DNA of 64,000 nucleotides, taken from positions 16,016,430 to 16,080,429 of the forward strand of contig OY979720.1 of the NCBI GenBank assembly GCA_963855995.1. The letters are read 5' to 3'. The position numbers and the translations under genes were made by a program. Below, in pieces: positions 14,099 through 25,645 of this stretch (position 1 is the first letter of the stretch; the number at the start of each line of letters is the position of its first letter). The notes beneath the pieces are model-generated. The model searched no databases. It was given only the letters and a program-made list of their open reading frames with translations, and was not told where the DNA came from. This DNA comes from Muricea muricata (taxonomy: Eukaryota > Cnidaria > Anthozoa > Malacalcyonacea > Plexauridae).

Positions 14099-14273
14099 TG
14101 CCAAAATTTTAAAGCAAAAGCTTTCGAGACTCAGCTTGCAAAACTTCCCTCAACGACTGAAAGTTTCAAAATGGCCGAATATTTGTTGAGTCACGTGATT
14201 GCGAGAAATGGCGCGAAAACTGGGTACGAATATTGTTAGGTAATAAAATATCATTGAACTATGAGTACATTAT
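14099..14273 (-). promoter_or_regulatory. TARDBP core promoter/5' UTR with E-box and E2F-like site
   Basis: Between the TARDBP ATG and repeat A. Seen: a perfect CACGTG E-box at 14192-14197 in a TCACGTGA context (USF/MiT-type) and TGGCGCGAAA at 14209-14218 (E2F-like), 12 bp apart. There is also an AAGATGGC-type word, AAAATGGCCG, at 14169. No TATA box is seen. Function is inferred only from motif match and position. Confidence 0.5.
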
Positions 14274-14678
14274 TACTCCGCCTGCCGTAGGCGAGGCGGA
14301 GTTTTAAATTCGCCCCGTTTCTGTTTTTTTTTTTTTTTATTTTTTTTCGGTGTCAGAAGTCGGTGCAGCGCTCATGGGTGATACCGCTGGCACAAACCGC
14401 GTGAGCCGACCTAAACACGGTTTAAACTCAATTTCTAGCGAAATGTGTCAACAAAACACGCATTTAAACGTGCATGCTAGAACATCTAAACCGCAAGAAG
14501 GTTTTACGTGCAAAGATTCTCATGCAAAATGCTTTAAAACGACAAATTCCAGCGATGTGTCGCGGTGAAGTTTTGAGAGCGTGTTTCCGTCATTTTCTGG
14601 TTTATTCCTACTTTTAAGGAAATTTAGGAATTTCTACACAAGAATCAAACGCAAATTCTACTGAAATATCTACATACA
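14274..14678. repeat. Dispersed repeat A, copy 1
   Basis: About 405 bp, nearly identical to and in the same orientation as 40951-41359. It begins TACTCCGCCTGCCGTAGGCG, a GC-rich hairpin (CTCCGCCT/AGGCGGAG). A T-rich tract of about 25 bp follows at 14318-14348. No coding frame is recognised. The end hairpin is reminiscent of Helitron/helentron or LINE 3' ends, but no CTRR terminus is seen; class unknown. Confidence 0.85.
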
Positions 14679-15581
14679 TACAAAATGAAGATCGGTGAAG
14701 GAACTTCGCAAAAATATTCATTTTTGTACTTTCGAACGGCGTTTTTCCTATGCTTTTGACTGAAAACACGACGAACGACACTTGCCAGAGCAATTTGCGT
14801 GGCGCGTGGAATGACGTGAGCACGGGGACACAAAAATTGAGGTTATTGAGTGCGAGTTCCCTATCTGTATATATCTGATCTGTGATACAGCTTCTTCTGA
14901 ATCAGGAACAAGGAACTTGCTCGGAGCATGTCGACACAAAGTGGTAGTTTCGGCGTTCCTCGGAATTCGTCGGTTTCCGACGCTGCTCGAAGATTTTGCG
15001 AATACTATTTTTTCAAAATTTTTCTCTAGCTCGAAGATTTTGCTCCTTGAAAGTCCTCTAAATTTTCATGCATCCTAACTTTGTTTTAAGGTAATATGCT
15101 TTATTTTCTATCATTATTTGTAGCAAAGTACTTAGATTGTGCATAGAGATCGATTTTTGAGAGATCAGACTGGAAATAAGTACAATTTTCGAGTATTGTA
15201 AGTTTGTGCTTTCCAAGCATGGCTATGGTCGCATGTAAGATTAAGGCTACCGTTTTCAGTTGAAGTTGGTTCGATAATAATACCATGAAATCCGCTATAG
15301 AAACTGAATGAGGTCTTGAATTGTTGAGATTGTCGAAGAAAGTATGCTGAGACAGTTCTATGTATAGAGTTGGTTCTGGTTCAAATTTATTGAAAAAAGG
15401 CAATTTAATTTTAATTTTGTGAATTTCGATTACAAAACATGCCTTGGACTGTCGACCAATTGATTTCGTCAGGCGATTACAGACTTGTGAGAGGAGGGGG
15501 GTAGCCTAATTACTAAAATGTAGTGAAAAAAGGACTTTCCATCTAATGGTGGGAGCAGGTTGGCGGGAACACTGGAGAATA
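14679..15581. other. Unassigned intergenic sequence
   Basis: AT-rich. No coding frame with protein-like composition and no recognised repeat. Confidence 0.5.
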
Positions 15582-16088
15582 AAGGTCCTGTCACAATGCA
15601 ATTTTTCTTGCAACTTGAAATGCAATTCTACTATTGGGAGATGTAAAATTGGCAAATGCAAGTTTCCATCACAGTTTGCTGGGGTTTTTTAACGTACCAA
15701 ACATTTGTCACAAATTTACTTAAGAGTAGATTTTCCCTGTAGCAAAAAAGATGGCAAATGTCGATTTTACCGGAGTGCATGGCAGTCTGAAATTGTTTAA
15801 AAAGGCAAATTAACGTCTTTTGAAGAACAGACAGAAGACAATAGGTTATTTTCACACTTGTGTTAAAATTTCAATCCAGTAGCTTTGCTTCTTGTCATCT
15901 TTTCCCACGTATTCTTTCTTGATACCTGCAATGCATTCTGGTAAAATCGACATGTCGCCATCTTTTTTGCTACGGTGAATGCAAGGAAAAGTGCACCGTG
16001 TGACAGGGCCTTAAGGGTAAGAGGTGGATAGAGAAGGAGACGGAGCAGTCACAAGTGCAAGAAAAATTGCACCGTGTGACAGGGCCTT
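15582..16088. mobile_element. Non-autonomous TIR element (MITE) with duplicated right end
   Basis: The left end AAGGTCCTGTCACAATGCAA is inverted at the right as TTGCACCGTGTGACAGGGCC (ending about 16088). A first right end occurs at about 16012, so a tail segment of about 77 bp is present twice in tandem. The inside (about 15740-15972) is itself a hairpin whose ends read GTAGCAAAAAAGATGGC and its inverse. A related hairpin lies in both arms of the big palindrome (21434-21667 and about 35591-35824). No ORF for a transposase. Confidence 0.75.
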
Positions 16089-19000
16089 GAGGGTGGGAGG
16101 TGGATAGGAGGAGACGGAGCAGGATGTGGGAGTCGTGCAAGGTCGGGATGTTAAAAAAGAACAAGGAATGTTATGTTTTTAATGCCTTTTAGACTTTTCT
16201 TGAGGCAATTAAAATTCAAACTGTCAAATCCAAACACTGTACAGAATGGCCGACTTTACGTGGTCTTTAGTTTTTACACAACCACTTGCATTGTTATCTT
16301 TTGCAGTTTGTTTACCATTTCAGTTATCTATCTTCAATAGAATTCTTTGAAATTTGTTTGTAGATCGACAAAATGCTTAACCTCCTCTCAACAACTGGCA
16401 GATTATGAAAAATGAAATTGTTAAAGGTATTGGAATATTGCATGTACAATATTGAATATGGGACAATTTGGGACGGTATAATTTTGGACATGACGGTTTC
16501 ATTCTCACCTAATTTGACGATTATTTTGTGGGTACACATACCGTGGAATCTCATGTGCTCCAGAAGCATTTTAATCTTAGAAAAAGTCAAATAATGATGA
16601 ACTGTGTTTTAAAAGAAAGTTAGAATCTTATTTGGTTCAAATCAATTGAATTATGGCCCAAGAGTTCATGAAAACACATACAAAAGGCTTTCTTAAAAAA
16701 CTGGAATATCAAATCTAGCAATTTTATATGTTATGCCTCTAAACAACACAATTCTGTTTCTAAAAATTGGTACCCTACTAGACCTATATGCATGATTATA
16801 CTAATTTGGACATATTTATTTTTACCCATTAAAATATAAATTTGTGTTTAATCATTCGTGTTTGTCATTATTTGACTTTGTAATGTTGGTTAAACATAAG
16901 GAGATTGAGGTGACTTTGCCAGAAACAAAAACATCCATTATTATACTAAAATTTCAATATATGTAGCAATTAAAACTAACCACAGGAAATATATTTCTAC
17001 TTTTTAATTGAAATGTTTCTGTTATATGCACTATATCATACTTTTGATAAAAAATTACAACACCTATGTTATTTCCTGGTTTACTATCTCAATCATCTTT
17101 TGTTTAAGCTGGCTTTGAGTGTTCATTTGAAAGTTTGGAAAGTTCATTTGAAAATCACAATAGTTCTCAATGTTATATTGGACCCTTTAAAGTTAAAAAA
17201 ATACTTTGTAATATTTTATACTACTGGTAATTTATCTTAGATACAGACTTTGTGATTTTGTACTAGAATGTTGACTTTCAAACTTTAAGATGAACTACTT
17301 ATTAAGGACAAAATAAGCTAGCATATTGTCTTTTGTTTACAAAGTGGAACTTGTTTGGAATTGAGATGAACTGATGCAGTTGTTCTTTAACTTTATCAAT
17401 TAATTACATATCTTAAATGAAAAAGAAAACCACAACTTGCCAAATAAATTCTGTGGGCTCTTTTTATTAGCAAAGAAAAGATGTGGCAGATGTAAGAATT
17501 TAAGAGTAAAAAAGTTTCCTTGGACTAAAAAAATTGACAGTATGCCAGATTTTCTAGATAAACAAGCAGTACAGATGTTGGCCAATAATAAGTATAAGTA
17601 ACTACAATTTTTAATTTTAAAAGTTTTCTATTGATGCCTGGATACAGTAAATACTTTACCAGAGTTCTTCGTATTACATCGACTTGAAAAAGTTTTAAGT
17701 CACATGAAGCTTTTAGTTGATACTATGCAATTTCAAATTTTACAGACTTCTTAATTAACATGCCAAATTTACCTTGTTGAACATAAGGTCTTTCCTGAGA
17801 AAAAGTAAAACTGTCTGGCATTATATGGAGTAGAATAATTTAAATTAGTTTGAGACTTTGATTTGATAACAATTTTGATTTGTACTATTTACAATACAAG
17901 TGACCGGGTTGTATCGGATATACAAACCCAAGCTGAAGGCGAGATATCTGACATACACAGATGCGAATGTTGTAAATGGCTTGTGAAACTCGTCAATTTT
18001 ATACATCAGATCTATAGCAAAGTGATTTTGAAAATACCGATTCTGTAAGATGAGAAAATGATTTCTTTTGTGTTTCCTGTATGATTTATTACTTTATAAG
18101 TTTCTTAATTAAAATTACAACATATTGCCTTCTGGAACTTTTTATATTGTTTGGTTGTGGTGAATTTGTATTTTGGCAATTGAAATATTTCTGAATTTGT
18201 ATGTGCATTTCCTTTGCTTCAGTTCAAGTTTATATTTCAAATATTCCACTTTGTAATACTTGCGTGGTAATAATAATATAAGAAAACAGGTTTACATGGC
18301 TCTTGAATATAGTCTTTTCAACAAGTAAGTAAAGATGAATTTATACTTCAAAGAGATATGTTCCTAACCTGACAATGGTACCTTCCAAAAAGACTAAATT
18401 TAAATTGATTCTTCAAATAAATTTTTTACTTTTCAATCCAAGATCAATCTAAGTTATGTATTTCTACTTTTATTTTGGTCTCTTTAACATTGAAACTATC
18501 AATTGTATATAAAGCAACTTCACTATCGAGTGACTTCATTAGTTGCTGGGCAAAGCCAAAGCATTGATTTTTCGGCTGTTTTCAATGAAAAATAGAATTT
18601 TGCCCAAAGTTATCTCAAATAAATTATCACAATTTGAACAAAAAGCTTCTGTTCTTGTGCCCACCAGAAAAATGAGATGTCTGAGACTTTGTTTGTATTT
18701 TTTTGCGAAAAATAGATCGCATGCACTGTTATGCAAAGAAAAGTGTAAGAGATTGGTTTCTGAAAAATGTCGTGCTACACACAATATTCTAAAAATGCTT
18801 GGTTTTTATTCTATGTATTTTTGAATTTTTTGTTAAAAAAAATAAAGGTAGCAATGTTTAGTGCATTTCACATTGTCAGGTTAGAAACGCAATAAGAAAA
18901 ATGTGGCTCCGAACATTACAGCTTGGTCAATTTGGAATTTATAAAAAAATCGTTTCTTCGTTGTTTTTCGACGTTTTGAAGGGTTGTTTCGAGTACAAAA

Positions 19001-19139
19001 AAGTATTTTTAGGAAGAATTATGTGCCCACGTTACATGTCTCAAAGCCATCAAAATTCGTTGGTAATTCGTGCATGTATTTTTTCTGACTTATAAAAGCA
19101 CAATTGATTAAAAATAATATTTTTCTTTTGACAAAAATA

Positions 19140-19256
19140 CCTTTCTTCTGTGAGGCTGGCTGTATTTGAAAAAGCGTTGGTCAACGCTCCGCCAAAACTC
19201 GTGGGTTTTCTCCGGGTACTCCGGTTCTTCCCACTGGGAGAGTTGACAGGGTAGTT
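19140..19256. repeat. SINE-like tail fragment (left arm)
   Basis: Contains GTGGGTTTTCTCCGGGTACT followed by CCGGTTCTTCCCACTGG. The same core is found in the SINE-like element at 25490-25645. The mirror copy lies at about 37960-38080 in the right arm. Confidence 0.5.
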
Positions 19257-19739
19257 ACATATGGTTATAAAAATGTGACTAACTTTTGAAAACCTTTCTA
19301 CTTAGACTTGTTAAGCCTTCTCGTCATCTCTATCAGTTGCATGTTTTGAGCCACATGTTTTTCTTTGTAATTGTGAAACAACTCGTTATATGCTGGGTAA
19401 ACCTTTGCAAAACTCTCAAAATTTATCACTTCAAGTTGTTTCATTGTTATAATATATTTTGAAGTATAAACATTTACTTACGTTGAAAAGACCCAAGTTT
19501 TTTAGGACTTTGTTCATTCACTTGTGTTATTGTTCTCTCTGCCATGTTCTGTTTTCTTGTGTTGTTATTTTAATAAGTACAATGTGTGGTAGTTAATCTC
19601 TTTTTATTGTTATTCAAATTGTATGTAATCTTTACAAATTTTTTCAATAAATTGTTTACAAAATTTAATTGTGACCCCTTTTTAATTAAAAATTCAATTC
19701 CCATGGGAATTGAGAAATTGAATAAAAAAAATCCCCCTA

Positions 19740-19862
19740 CCCCGGCCAGCTCCCCAAGTGCCACTTCCACCTAAGTAGAAGTACTTATACATGTAGTACA
19801 AGTACTTCTACTTATTCACGGTGGAAGTAGCACTCGGAGAACTGGCCGGGGTAGCCGGCAAA
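19740..19862. repeat. Short palindrome, GCCGG-bounded (left arm)
   Basis: CCCCGGCCAGCTCCCCAAGTGCCACTTCC at the left is mirrored by GGAAGTAGCACTCGGAGAACTGGCCGGGG at the right. An inner AAGTAGAAGTACTT/AAGTACTTCTACTT pair surrounds ATACATGTAGTAC. A foldback MITE about 120 bp long; the mirror copy is at about 37355-37480. Confidence 0.7.
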
Positions 19863-20689
19863 GAGAAGACCAACTTTGCAAGTGCTAATACAATTGCTAA
19901 GTTGATCTTCCCTAGAGAGCAGCCGCGCGTACCTAACAAATTAAAACAACAAACGTTAGTGACTTAAGTACTTAGCATGCAAATTTGATTCCCAAAGCCA
20001 AAATGTCAAGTGCCCCCCGCTGATCCTACCAACTGCCTACCTGCCTCAGTTCTAAGCTGTCTTCCTCAGTTCTAAGCTCCTGCATTCCATTCGTTACCTT
20101 CACTTTCCTCACCATCGCACAGTCACTCACAGCTGATAAACCCGCATGCACCACCTCCACCCCGACTGCCACCCAATTTCGAAAATTAAAAGAGTTAAAA
20201 TTTCGGTAAAGTATGCATTTTAAATGCAATTTATTTGGATATTTTAGATCAAACGTAAACAGAAAAAGCTCGTACATAAAAACAGGTGAGAATTCTATTT
20301 AAAATTTGCTTGCAAAATATAAAACTTAATTCGCATTTTTCTTAGTTAATAGTATAGATCAATTTCGTTGATATTGAAACCTACTCTTAACTGTTTTGTT
20401 AGAAGTGACGACAGATTTTGGTTTTTAAGCATACTTTCAAAAATTTTAATTCCTTTAATAAACCTAACCCCATGCAACTTACACACGGCGCACACCCTCG
20501 CAGTCCATACATTTAGCTAATAAATTACGTTATAAACAAAAAAGCAAAATAAAAAGATAAATTACGTTATCTCTAGCTACTTAAACCCACTTAGACTGAG
20601 TTTTTGATTGAATTTTCAAACGTAAAACCTTAGCTGAATGGGCATGGGCTTTTCGTTGTGTTAACTGTTCCGGAGTAAATATAAACCTG

Positions 20690-20929
20690 GGGCCGGTTGT
20701 ATCAAAGGCGTTTAGCTTAAACGGTGGATAAGTGAAATTTAAAAATCAGTTTTACACCTAGTACGGAACCGAAATTATGAGTTGAAATAGAATAAATATT
20801 TAGTTTTATATATAATTGTTCTTCTCAGGTCAAATAACTTCAGCTGGTTTGTTTATACAACATGGAAACGTGTTTCATATTTTTGACTTATCCACCGTTT
20901 AAGCTAAACGCCTTTGATACAACCGGCCC
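20690..20929. mobile_element. PIF/Harbinger-like MITE (240 bp), left arm
   Basis: Perfect 44-bp terminal inverted repeats beginning GGGCCGGTTGTATCAAAGGC, flanked by a 3-bp direct repeat CTG (20687-20689 and 20930-20932). The 3-bp duplication and GGGCC start are typical of PIF/Harbinger MITEs; the family name is inference. No ORF inside. The duplicate lies at the mirror position in the right arm, so insertion predates the arm duplication or haplotype split. Confidence 0.8.
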
Positions 20930-21433
20930 CTGATACTTACCAAAGTCCAAGGCTGGGTCAAATAAGCATGAGAATTAGGCAAAAATAAAAAGCAATTGAA
21001 ACTCAACAGATTCACTAAAGTTGTTTTTTTTTTTTGGCAATTTATATCCTTAAGTGTAGATGACATGCAATTTTTAATGCCGTAATTCTCACACTTATTT
21101 AACCGAAACGCCTTCATTTGCATGGTACCTCGCAGCTGCTCTCAAACCACCTTCGTAATTTGCTTTAGTGTACACAAACAATGACTTCATTGTTCCTGCT
21201 TACCAAAACAAATCTGAAAGCACCAAGATACTTATCATATTAATAATCAAAGAGGATTCGCATTATGCAGTAATTACCATAAACAGACGCATCACCATTG
21301 AAACAAAGCATGCCGTATTCCCATGGGAATTTAAAATGCACAAAAAAATATAATGATCCTACTGATTTGCATGGATGTATGAACCAAATTAGCTAAGAAA
21401 CAAAGAAATGATATATTCCCTTGGGAATTTAAT

Positions 21434-21667
21434 GTAGCAAAAAGATGGCGGGTGTTGATTTTACCAGAATGCCTTGCGGTCTGAAATCGTTTAAAAACTT
21501 AAGGTAAATTAACCTCGTTTGAGGAACAGACAGATAGGTTATTTTGTCACTTGTGTTAAAATTCCGTCCATTAGCTTATCTTAAATATCATTTCACTGGT
21601 ATTCTTGATTGATACCCGCATTAAATTCTGGTAAAATCGACATGCCACCATCTGTTTTGCTACGGTG
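21434..21667. repeat. Hairpin repeat related to the 15.6-kb MITE (left arm)
   Basis: Ends GTAGCAAAAAGATGGCGGGT and its inverse ACCATCTGTTTTGCTAC. Clearly related to the inside of the element at 15582-16088 but diverged. The mirror copy is at about 35591-35824. Confidence 0.7.
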
Positions 21668-22603
21668 AATTGGAATACAAGTCACACTTTCTCGCTTTTT
21701 AACCAGAGAACACATTCTTTAAAGGTAGAACGACGGAATTGATCGTTTGCAATCGACGCCATCTTTGTTGACGTTTGAAACACATGGCAACCACAAAGTA
21801 TCTATTCATTATATCTGATCCTATCGAGCCATACATCTTTAAAGTATCATTCATAATACGCTAAAACTAACGATGAAATAGTAAATTGACACAAGTACTT
21901 CGCTGTAAACAGCTGAAGTAATCTGCAGAGTCAACCAAGATGGCGCCCAATCACACGAAATGACGGCATGTGCAAACCAAAAATAGTGACCAAATGCATC
22001 AACTATAATTTAGTGGCATTATTACGAAACTTATTTTTGTAAAACGTTCAATCCTACATGTTATTTTGTTTTGTTTTTAGAAATATCCAAATCCAAATGT
22101 TAGAGACGAAATTTCCAGGCGTTAAGGTATTGTTTCTTTAAAAAATATTGTCGACATTTACCATATTTTTACCTGTTTTTTGACTCGAAAATTGACTGCC
22201 AAACTCCTAGATATTCTATTTAATTATTTTGTTGAATGTATTTGATATCAATGTTATTTCAATCCAATTTTTTTCACTTGATTTGCTGTCTTTTCTTTTT
22301 CATTAACGAGAAATATCTATTAAATCCTCTTTGATAACTCAATAATAAGTATCTTGTTTTCTACTAACTTGCACATTACCACTACTTTCTATTACAATGT
22401 CGTGTCTTCTTATTCTTGTGGATTGTTGTTTTGTGGGTCTTGCCGTCCAGGATCGTTCATTCTTTTCTCTTCTTGTGCGTTTTTTTCACATCCCATCACC
22501 CTTTGCAATAGTAGAAAGAATTAAGTCATGAGATGATAGTTACGAATAATTTATAAACTATAACATGATAAGTTTCTTGTACGTTTGCATGGTGAATACA
22601 ATA

Positions 22604-22689
22604 TACTTATTAAGCTTTGTGGAAACACCACGTAAATTTATTATTGCAATAATAAATTTACGTGGTGTTTCCACAAAGCTTAATAAGTA
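22604..22689. repeat. Perfect 86-bp palindrome without spacer, left arm only
   Basis: The two 43-bp halves meet at TTG/CAA (22646/22647) with no mismatch. It sits in a segment of about 135 bp (about 22566-22700) absent from the right arm, flanked by a repeated AAACTATAACAT word. This looks like insertion with target duplication on the left, or precise loss on the right. Confidence 0.85.
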
Positions 22690-22710
22690 AACTATAACAT
22701 ATTAAGCACT

Positions 22711-22855
22711 TATTGGATGAGGTTTTTGTGATATGCGAAATGATCAATGTCGAGGTAAGAGTTATCAGCCGAGCCGAAGGCGAGTCAGATAACTCTTACC
22801 AAGACATTGATAATTTTGCATATCACAAAAACCGAATCCGATAATTGCTTTATTA
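22711..22855. repeat. Foldback repeat TTATTGGATGAGG...CCGAATCCGATAA (left arm)
   Basis: Arms of about 65 bp (TTTTTGTGATATGC ... GCATATCACAAAAA; GGTAAGAGTTATC ... GATAACTCTTACC) around GCCGAGCCGAAGGCGAG. The mirror copy is at about 34537-34681. Hairpin-rich MITE, class unknown. Confidence 0.75.
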
Positions 22856-23070
22856 TACATTGTAAGTCTTTTTCCTCGAGTAATTGACGAATTTCGCCTT
22901 CGGAAGAGCTTAAAAAGCAAGATGCCATAACATGAAACAGAAAATATCGAAAAAATGTTGTTGCCATGCCAACCATTGATGCCAACGAATACCGCATACT
23001 GTAATAATCTGCACCGTAGGCTCAACATGCAGATAACTCAGTTATCTGCTAGCAGATAACTGAGCCATAG

Positions 23071-23283
23071 AATAAGAATACATAGAAGGGCCACTCGCGT
23101 CGGAGCCTTTGGAGTTTTTGAAGCCGCGCATGTCGCATTACGCACGTTATTAGCATTTTCTCAGCCAGTCAATTGCATTTTCTGGCCAATAGGAATGCTG
23201 AACTGGCTGGTGGCAGCCAGTAAACTGCATAAACATAGTGTGACATGTTGCACTGCTGAGTGGCCCTTCTATGTATTCTTATT
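23071..23283. mobile_element. 213-bp MITE inserted in left arm only
   Basis: Terminal inverted repeats AATAAGAATACATAGAAGGG continuing CCACTC, and the inverse at the right end. At the mirror place in the right arm the sequence runs uninterrupted through CAGATAACTGAGTTATCTG. This is an arm-specific insertion and therefore a useful marker. Confidence 0.8.
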
Positions 23284-23377
23284 GTATGACTGAGTTATCT
23301 GCAGATTGTGTGATAGTCGCATTTATCTGCATACAACTGACCAATCACAACGCATAAAACAACTGCAATGTATAGTA

Positions 23378-23735
23378 ATTAACACTTATTGACTGAGACC
23401 GAGGGAAACAGTATGTTTTGTGGACCAGAGACTGTCGATGTCGAGGGTCCACAAAACATACTGCTTTCCCGAGGTCTCAGTCAATAAGTATTTTATTATA
23501 TACTGAGTGCCAAAAGAGAAGAAAAGTACCACAAATCAATCAAACATGTGTAAAAAGGATTACCTTTTACCTGACATGGCTACGTGAGGCTTTGTGGATT
23601 TGTTGTCTACCGGTGAATAAAAGTAATGTCCACCGCTTAGCTACGTTGCCAGGGAGACAATAGAATTTCTCCACTATCACGTGATACGTTCTTAACCAAT
23701 AAGAAACAGGAATAAATGAACTTTGACACTCAGTA
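23378..23735. mobile_element. Foldback insertion of about 360 bp in left arm only
   Basis: Contains a strong hairpin (about 23383-23493: CTTATTGACTGAGACC ... GGTCTCAGTCAATAAG, and CAGTATGTTTTGTGGACC). It is followed by a second part bounded by ATACTGAGTGCC and TTGACACTCAGTAT. The right arm runs from CTGCAATGTATAATAAAATAG straight on, so the whole segment is missing there. Confidence 0.7.
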
Positions 23736-24324
23736 TATTATAAAATAGTATTAATTAGGCCGGCCAAATTATTGTGTAAGCTGTTAATATGAAATTTTTT
23801 TATTAAAATCTCGAGAATCATTAATAAATCGTGAGCAAAACACAAAAGAAAATCATAGCCGTGAAGGAGTCTTTATTTCTCACACGCACACAACTTGCAG
23901 CTACCCTAATTTATGAATTTAGATTAAAATATCTCGAGAATTAAACAACACGTAAGGAATGTGTAAATTCTTAAAGCTCTTTCGAACAATAAAAATTAAT
24001 ATCTCGCACTAATCTCTCTCAAAAGCTCTCTCAAATTTATTGCCGATATCTCTTTGAGAATTACTGTGCACGTGAAATGTAACTTATATCAAAACTAGCT
24101 TACTTCAAGCTGTTTGGGAATCAAGATTTTACGTGTCAACGAGATCAAATATGAATCTAAGATGGCAGACAGCGCATTAAATTTCTATCTTTACGACCAA
24201 CTCCCCAACGAAAGGCTTTAATTCGCTCGAAAGTCGAATTTTGTTTTTTTTATTGTTTCAGGTAGTGAAAGATCCTGTGTGCTTTTTACAGTACTACCGA
24301 CACTAGCAACGTTAGTGCGAGATG

Positions 24325-24485
24325 TTAATTTTTATTGAAACAAAAGCTGAACTGCTAAAAAAATGGAAACGACAAGATAAAATAAAAAAACTTACTTTCA
24401 CTCTATCTTTGGATCTTCTTGGCTTCGGTTGTTCTCGTTTCATCATGCTGTTTATGGTTTCATCTGGTTGGCGCACTCTCTTCAT
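24325..24485 (-). CDS. Candidate two-exon micro-ORF (39 aa), left arm copy
   Basis: ATG at 24485; exon to 24396 (30 codons: MKRVRQPDETINSMM..., ending RSKDRVK). A perfect GTAAGT donor follows, a 41-bp intron ending in a T-rich TTTTTTTAG, then QFSFCFNKN and TAA at 24325. An AATAAA word overlaps the last codons. Highly basic. No homologue is recognised. The structure is kept in both arms, but the intron is very short and this may be chance. Confidence 0.22.
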
Positions 24486-25489
24486 GGAGCATCAAGGCGG
24501 TCCAGTAGGTAACTAGCTCACTCGTGTCCAGTCAACCAACATAAAATAAGGAGAAAATTAATGTTACAAAATATTTTAGAATATAGGACACTAAGCTTTA
24601 ATTGAATTGACTTTAACAAACCGTACATTGTGATAGTATTTGCATCTTAACATCTGATGGAGACGGCTTGTGATTTACTTCTTATGTCGATATGAATTCT
24701 TTCCCATCTTGTTGCATCATTAGTTGATGGTTGTTGTATTCACTTTTTACTTGGCATTCTTTGAAAAAAAAATTACGATGTTCAGAAAACTGTTTACAAG
24801 ATAAGCAAAGAAAACTACGTTCACAAGCATTAGAGAGGACTAAGTAATTATAATAGGCGTGACAGGTCACAGAGGTTAGTCGACGAAGAAACTCATGGAC
24901 AAATTCCCGGCATGATGATACCCCGATAGCAAGAAATACAGCAAGTGTAGAACGTGTACGTGTGAGCTTAAACTGTATGTATGCAACTCCAAGAAAAGCG
25001 CAACACAAAATGGCGGAATTTAAAGACATTTCTGGTGTCATTTCCAGTTCCCTAACTTTCGCGGACAAATATATTTATATATTTTTCTCAAATTTTTTTG
25101 AAATAAATCTAGATGGATTTTGTGAATAAACAAATTAAAAAAAGTATTGCCCACGTTAGGAAACTAGAACGGGCGCCCAAGAATGCCCACAATTTCTCCA
25201 ATCTGGATTATATTTATTGATTGCGCAAATGACTGATAAAAAATAAGAGAGTAATAAAATACCAAATGGTTTCCTCTTCAAGATAGTGTCATACATGCGC
25301 GCGGCATTTCGGGATATTTGGGAAAACTCGTGTTGAAGTTGAACCTAAGGCAACATGCCAAGTACATGGATGACGCTATCCTGCTCAGGAAACTATTTAG
25401 TAATTGTCTTACAAAATGATGACAGTGAAACACAAGTCAACGCCACGGCATTTAAATTTCTCGTGTAGGATTGTTTGATCCTGCACAGT

Positions 25490-25645
25490 AATAGCCAAGT
25501 GGCGCAATCGTCAGAGCAAACGCCTATCACATGTGAGGTCGTGGGTTCAATCCGTACTTCAGACTCGTGACACCCATGTGAGGAGTTAGTCAGTCGTGGG
25601 TTTATTCCGGGTACTCCGGTTTGCGAATGTTGACTGGATGGTTAA
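25490..25645 (+). repeat. tRNA-derived SINE-like element (left arm)
   Basis: CCAAGTGGCGCAATCGTCAG resembles a tRNA A box and GGTTCAATCC (25544-25553) a B box. The tail has GTGGGTTTATTCCGGGTACT CCGG, shared with 19140-19256. There is no full cloverleaf, so it is not a functional tRNA gene. The mirror copy is at 32333-32489. Confidence 0.6.

Noticed and set aside
18539..18824. Overlapping open frames of 81-93 codons on both strands of the left arm
   Set aside because: No domain, AT-driven composition, and the frames change through indels between the arms.
24682..25068. 128-codon minus-strand frame in the left arm
   Set aside because: The mirror copy in the right arm is broken by substitutions and the peptide shows no recognisable motif. 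An ATGGCGGAATTT start on the opposite strand (25009) also leads nowhere.
25490..25570. tRNA gene
   Set aside because: A- and B-box-like words are present but acceptor and anticodon stems do not pair; called SINE-like instead.
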